From Synechococcaceae cyanobacterium RL_1_2 (lineage in GTDB: Bacteria > Cyanobacteriota > Cyanobacteriia > Cyanobacteriales > JAAUPO01): 6,685 nucleotides of DNA. Under the pieces are notes generated by a model, which was not told the DNA's origin, made no database searches, and saw only the letters and a program-made list of their open reading frames with translations. The DNA lies in contig JAAUPO010000133.1 of the NCBI GenBank assembly GCA_012033095.1, positions 1 to 6,685 of the forward strand, written 5' to 3'. Of the stretch, positions 4,258 to 6,685 are shown in pieces. How positions within the stretch are numbered: the stretch's first letter is position 1; each line of letters starts with the position of its first letter. The position numbers and the translations under genes were made by a program.

Positions 4258-6117
4258 CTAAAATAAAGGAGCTTGATCCATGTTAGGCCTAACTTTAACC
4301 CTGATCGCGATCGCCGTAATATTGTCATGGCCATTAAACTCATTGGCAAAATCCACCAATTTAATTAAACCCTGATCGAGGTTAGAACGAGAGCTAATCA
4401 ACGGAGAGAGGTATTCTTCCCAATGCTTTTCCAAAAGATCATTATCCGATAACCCATCGGAACAGATCACAAACAATGTATCCTCATTTAACTCAAGAAA
4501 ATCAATGGTCGGTTCAATAAACTCATTGTCCCTTGGCCCCAAAGCTTGGGTTAGTTGATAGGCATCTGGCCGGGCATAGGCCACATCCGGTGAAACTCCC
4601 CGTTTAATTTCCCGTTGACCCACTTCGTGATCAACCGTAAGTTGTTCAATGCCCCATTTCTTCGTGACCCGATAAATACGACTGTCCCCCACATGGGCAA
4701 GGGCCACCTTATTATCTCGAATCAATAACATTACCAAGGTCGTTCCCATGCGACCACTGCCAGTGCGGGAATTATCCACGTTCGTATTATAAATTGCTTC
4801 ATTGGCCGCAAAAATAGCCTGCTGAATCATTTCCTGTGAGGGTAATTCCTTCCCCTGCCAATGCTCATCAAAATAACGATGGATCTTTTCTGCCGCCATC
4901 GCACTAGCGATCTCCCCAGCGGAATGGCCCCCCATACCATCACAGACCAAATAAAGACCTTTAGCTTCAATATTACGACCCAGGGCGTTTTCCCTCGTAT
5001 TAATCTGGGTAGAAATCGTAAAGTAATCTTCGTTATGATCCCTTTGGGTACCAATATCCGTATAACCAGCATGGGTTAAACTCAATAGCTGCATGGGTAA
5101 AACGATCGTTGGCGCATCATCCCCATCACTGGAGAAAAACATTTTGTCTTCATCCGCCGCAAAATCGAAGGGTTTAGGCATTTCCCCCTCATCATCATCA
5201 AAATCATTGAGCTGCTCTTCTGGGGGCCCATCGGCTTCCTGCACGATCGCGTCAATCTTACTTCTAACCTGTTCAATGGTAGTCAAGGTACCATCCTTAA
5301 TCTCTGACAACATTTCAATGATGGGGCCATACTGGGTACGGCCAGATTTAGCAAATAACCTTTCCCAAACTTTCGCTAAGCCCTTAATATCTTGATCCGC
5401 TGCCGATAAGTCCATATATAAACGTTCCACACATAGAACCTCATCCTCATCTAAAATTAAATTCTCTTCGAGGGTGAGGGTACGACAATAGCCTAAAGAT
5501 GACAGTTGCTGCCAAATTTTAGACATTTCATCTAACCAAAATAAAATTTGACCATTGGGTAAACTCTCACTACTCCAAATCTCCTCCAACAAAGACCATT
5601 GTTGTCGAGGTTCAATCAGGACAAACTCTTTACTACCCTCTTGCCAAGTATCATGAATATGGGGAATGGTGGGGTTAAAACTTTCTAACTCAATATAGGG
5701 AGAAGCCATTTCTGGAATTAAATTAGCCGCAGCTTCTGGATCATCTTCCACCTGTACAAATAATTGATAAAGATTGGTAACCCTCAGCGGATTAGTATCC
5801 ACCACCAACAACTTATGAATTTGTAGCCCCTGTTCCTTCAGCACAATGGGAGTAAGATCCTCCTCAGAGGGAATAATTCGGTATCGCTGCTCCCCATCTA
5901 AATACTCCCCATAGGAAATCTCTTCCCCAAGGCCATGGGCCACGATCGCTGTCCACACAACAGCATTGAAAGCCCCACATTGGGGACAGTTTTCCATCTC
6001 ATAGGCCATGACTTGACCACAGCTAAAGCAGTTTCTATTCGTCAGGGAAGCTCCACAGCTTTCACAGAATTTATTATTGTCAGAATTGTCTGCTTGGCAC
6101 TGGGGACAGATTAACAT
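4258..6117 (-). CDS. PP2C-type Ser/Thr protein phosphatase with N-terminal double zinc ribbon
   Basis: The 619-residue protein has three parts. Residues 1-50 hold four CxxC pairs (C4/C7, C18/C21, C30/C33, C44/C47), a double zinc ribbon. Residues ~60-300 are a poorly conserved region; 188-235 follows the alphaD-alphaE-catalytic-loop pattern of Ser/Thr kinases (NGQILFWLDEMSKIWQQL, then LTLEENLILDEDE) but lacks the HRD and DFG residues. An acidic linker (~296-335) follows. Residues ~350-608 are a complete PP2C domain: RDHNEDYF, CDGMGGHSAGEIAS (metal Asp393), GTTLVMLL, HVGDSRIYRV (D478), CSDGLSD (D554), GHDNITAI (D598). All metal-binding acidic residues appear present, so an active Mn/Mg-dependent phosphatase is expected in the cytosol; no membrane segment is seen. 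Its substrate is unknown. No Shine-Dalgarno precedes ATG 6117, though the start is fixed by the zinc ribbon. It stands alone, with its own terminator. Confidence 0.93.
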   Translation of the reverse strand: MLICPQCQADNSDNNKFCESCGASLTNRNCFSCGQVMAYEMENCPQCGAFNAVVWTAIVAHGLGEEISYGEYLDGEQRYRIIPSEEDLTPIVLKEQGLQIHKLLVVDTNPLRVTNLYQLFVQVEDDPEAAANLIPEMASPYIELESFNPTIPHIHDTWQEGSKEFVLIEPRQQWSLLEEIWSSESLPNGQILFWLDEMSKIWQQLSSLGYCRTLTLEENLILDEDEVLCVERLYMDLSAADQDIKGLAKVWERLFAKSGRTQYGPIIEMLSEIKDGTLTTIEQVRSKIDAIVQEADGPPEEQLNDFDDDEGEMPKPFDFAADEDKMFFSSDGDDAPTIVLPMQLLSLTHAGYTDIGTQRDHNEDYFTISTQINTRENALGRNIEAKGLYLVCDGMGGHSAGEIASAMAAEKIHRYFDEHWQGKELPSQEMIQQAIFAANEAIYNTNVDNSRTGSGRMGTTLVMLLIRDNKVALAHVGDSRIYRVTKKWGIEQLTVDHEVGQREIKRGVSPDVAYARPDAYQLTQALGPRDNEFIEPTIDFLELNEDTLFVICSDGLSDNDLLEKHWEEYLSPLISSRSNLDQGLIKLVDFANEFNGHDNITAIAIRVKVRPNMDQAPLF

Positions 6118-6685
6118 GATAAAGATTTCTTAGTGAATAGGGGCAGGGGACATCGGAAAGATGACTTTCCCACGTACAGTTTAATCCTAAATTTGATAGA
6201 TGCTTTAGGAATTTAAAACATCATCATAAAATTAACCCTAGGATAAGATCTAACTGCAATTGGATTGGTTAATAAGTAAAAAAAATTATTGTTTTTGCCT
6301 AGGGATCAAAATCTATCGAAAAAGTGGGAATCGTAAACCAAAAGGATATTTTTTGTTCAGAACCTTAATGCGATAGGTTGTTAAATTATTATAGGTTTAT
6401 CATCACTAAAAAACTCTAAAAAATTATCAATACCCTTATTTTCCCTAGAGACCATATTTAGATAGCCCTAGCTTGAGAAATGCAAGATTCCCCCGAAGGA
6501 ACAAACCCTTATTTTCTCGGGCTAGATGATCATCGAGCATTAGTAATCATGATAATCACAGCCATAACAGCTATACATATTGATCGGTACCTATAGGCAG
6601 GGAAAACGCATACTCCCCTTTTTTCGCAATAAGCAAAGTTAAACAAGCTTTTATTGAGAATAAAAATTTTTAAAAAATCGCTGAA
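6118..6685. other. 568-base spacer upstream of the phosphatase gene, no convincing gene
   Basis: The stretch is AT-rich. It should carry the minus-strand phosphatase promoter. TATAAT at 6393-6388 is the best -10 but would give a ~260-base leader and lacks a clear -35. Dyads include TCCTAAA/TTTAGGA (6185-6191 and 6204-6210), CCCGA/TCGGG (6492-6496 and 6517-6521) and the palindrome at 6521-6538. CCTAGG occurs near 6237 and 6299. A 38-codon plus-strand frame (6480-6596) has a hydrophobic stretch but no recognised family and no good ribosome-binding site. I see no tRNA and no gene start at the right edge. Confidence 0.55.
6521..6538. promoter_or_regulatory. 18-bp dyad, possible operator
   Basis: GCTaGATGATCATCgAGC is a dyad with a perfect 10-bp core, GATGATCATC (6525-6534), and three more pairs outside a single A/G mismatch. 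The palindrome ATCATGAT follows a few bases later within TAATCATGATAA. Such paired dyads resemble binding sites for a dimeric regulator, but no regulator is encoded nearby. A function is inference only. Confidence 0.3.

Larger units (their letters stand above)
108..4314. repeat. HIP1 octamers GCGATCGC, eight dispersed copies
   Basis: Copies lie at 108-115, 530-537, 1513-1520, 2086-2093, 2701-2708, 3798-3805, 4132-4139 and 4307-4314, both within genes and between them. Chance would give about 0.1 in this length. The octamer is the highly iterated palindrome known from many cyanobacterial genomes and is the main taxonomic marker in the window. None lies to the right of 4314, although related CGATCG hexamers do. 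Confidence 0.9.

Noticed and set aside
4282..4293. Perfect 12-bp palindrome GTTAGGCCTAAC at the end of the PP2C gene
   Set aside because: It lies in coding sequence (VRPN) and no second copy is seen in the window; likely chance.
4827..5395. Several 64-100-codon frames on both strands within the PP2C gene
   Set aside because: All overlap the conserved PP2C domain or acidic linker in other phases; low-complexity Ser or Arg/Met content is typical of shadows.
1..6685. CRISPR array, tRNA or rRNA genes
   Set aside because: No regularly spaced 25-40-base repeats, no T-loop GGTTCRA pattern in a cloverleaf context and no rRNA-like stretch were seen.

Overview
The window looks like chromosomal DNA from a cyanobacterium. 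Three signs support this. The octamer GCGATCGC (the HIP1 repeat of many cyanobacterial genomes) occurs eight times, where about 0.1 would be expected by chance. Two small proteins belong to families I know mainly from cyanobacteria or phototrophs: a DUF4327-like protein and a DUF751/Ycf33-like membrane protein. The order DUF751 – rbfA – GH3 glycosidase is one I recall from cyanobacterial chromosomes. Genes have moderate base composition and the spacers are AT-rich. The species cannot be named from this sequence alone.

Layout. Positions 2-175 (+) hold the 3' end of a gene cut by the window edge; its C-terminus looks like a helix-turn-helix. A 682-base spacer (176-857) follows, with tandem direct repeats and a strong 15-bp hairpin at 564-598. 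It separates two convergent genes. All other genes are on the minus strand: the DUF4327-like protein (858-1097), a GH3 beta-N-acetylhexosaminidase (1452-3032), the ribosome-binding factor RbfA (3288-3656), a two-helix DUF751/Ycf33-like protein (3725-3931), and a 619-residue PP2C-type Ser/Thr phosphatase with an N-terminal double zinc ribbon (4258-6117). Read in transcription order (right to left), this is phosphatase, DUF751, rbfA, glycosidase, DUF4327.

The non-coding parts hold most of the unexplained structure. The rbfA–glycosidase gap contains a 111-bp element bounded by AGGACTTAC inverted ends, which resembles a small non-autonomous insertion (MITE). The phosphatase gene is followed, 16 bases after its stop, by a large nested hairpin (4165-4241) with a T-tract on the minus strand. 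This is either an elaborate terminator or a structured RNA. A plus-strand promoter-like pair (4086-4115) points into it. The 568 bases upstream of the phosphatase (6118-6685) contain no convincing gene, only dyads and one 38-codon open frame with a hydrophobic stretch.

Functionally, the central genes join ribosome maturation (RbfA), cell-wall turnover (GH3 hexosaminidase) and a photosynthesis-associated membrane protein of unknown role. The phosphatase is a separate signalling gene. I see no proven new system. The strongest leads are the zinc-ribbon/kinase-like/PP2C architecture, the nested 3' structure after it and the MITE-like element.
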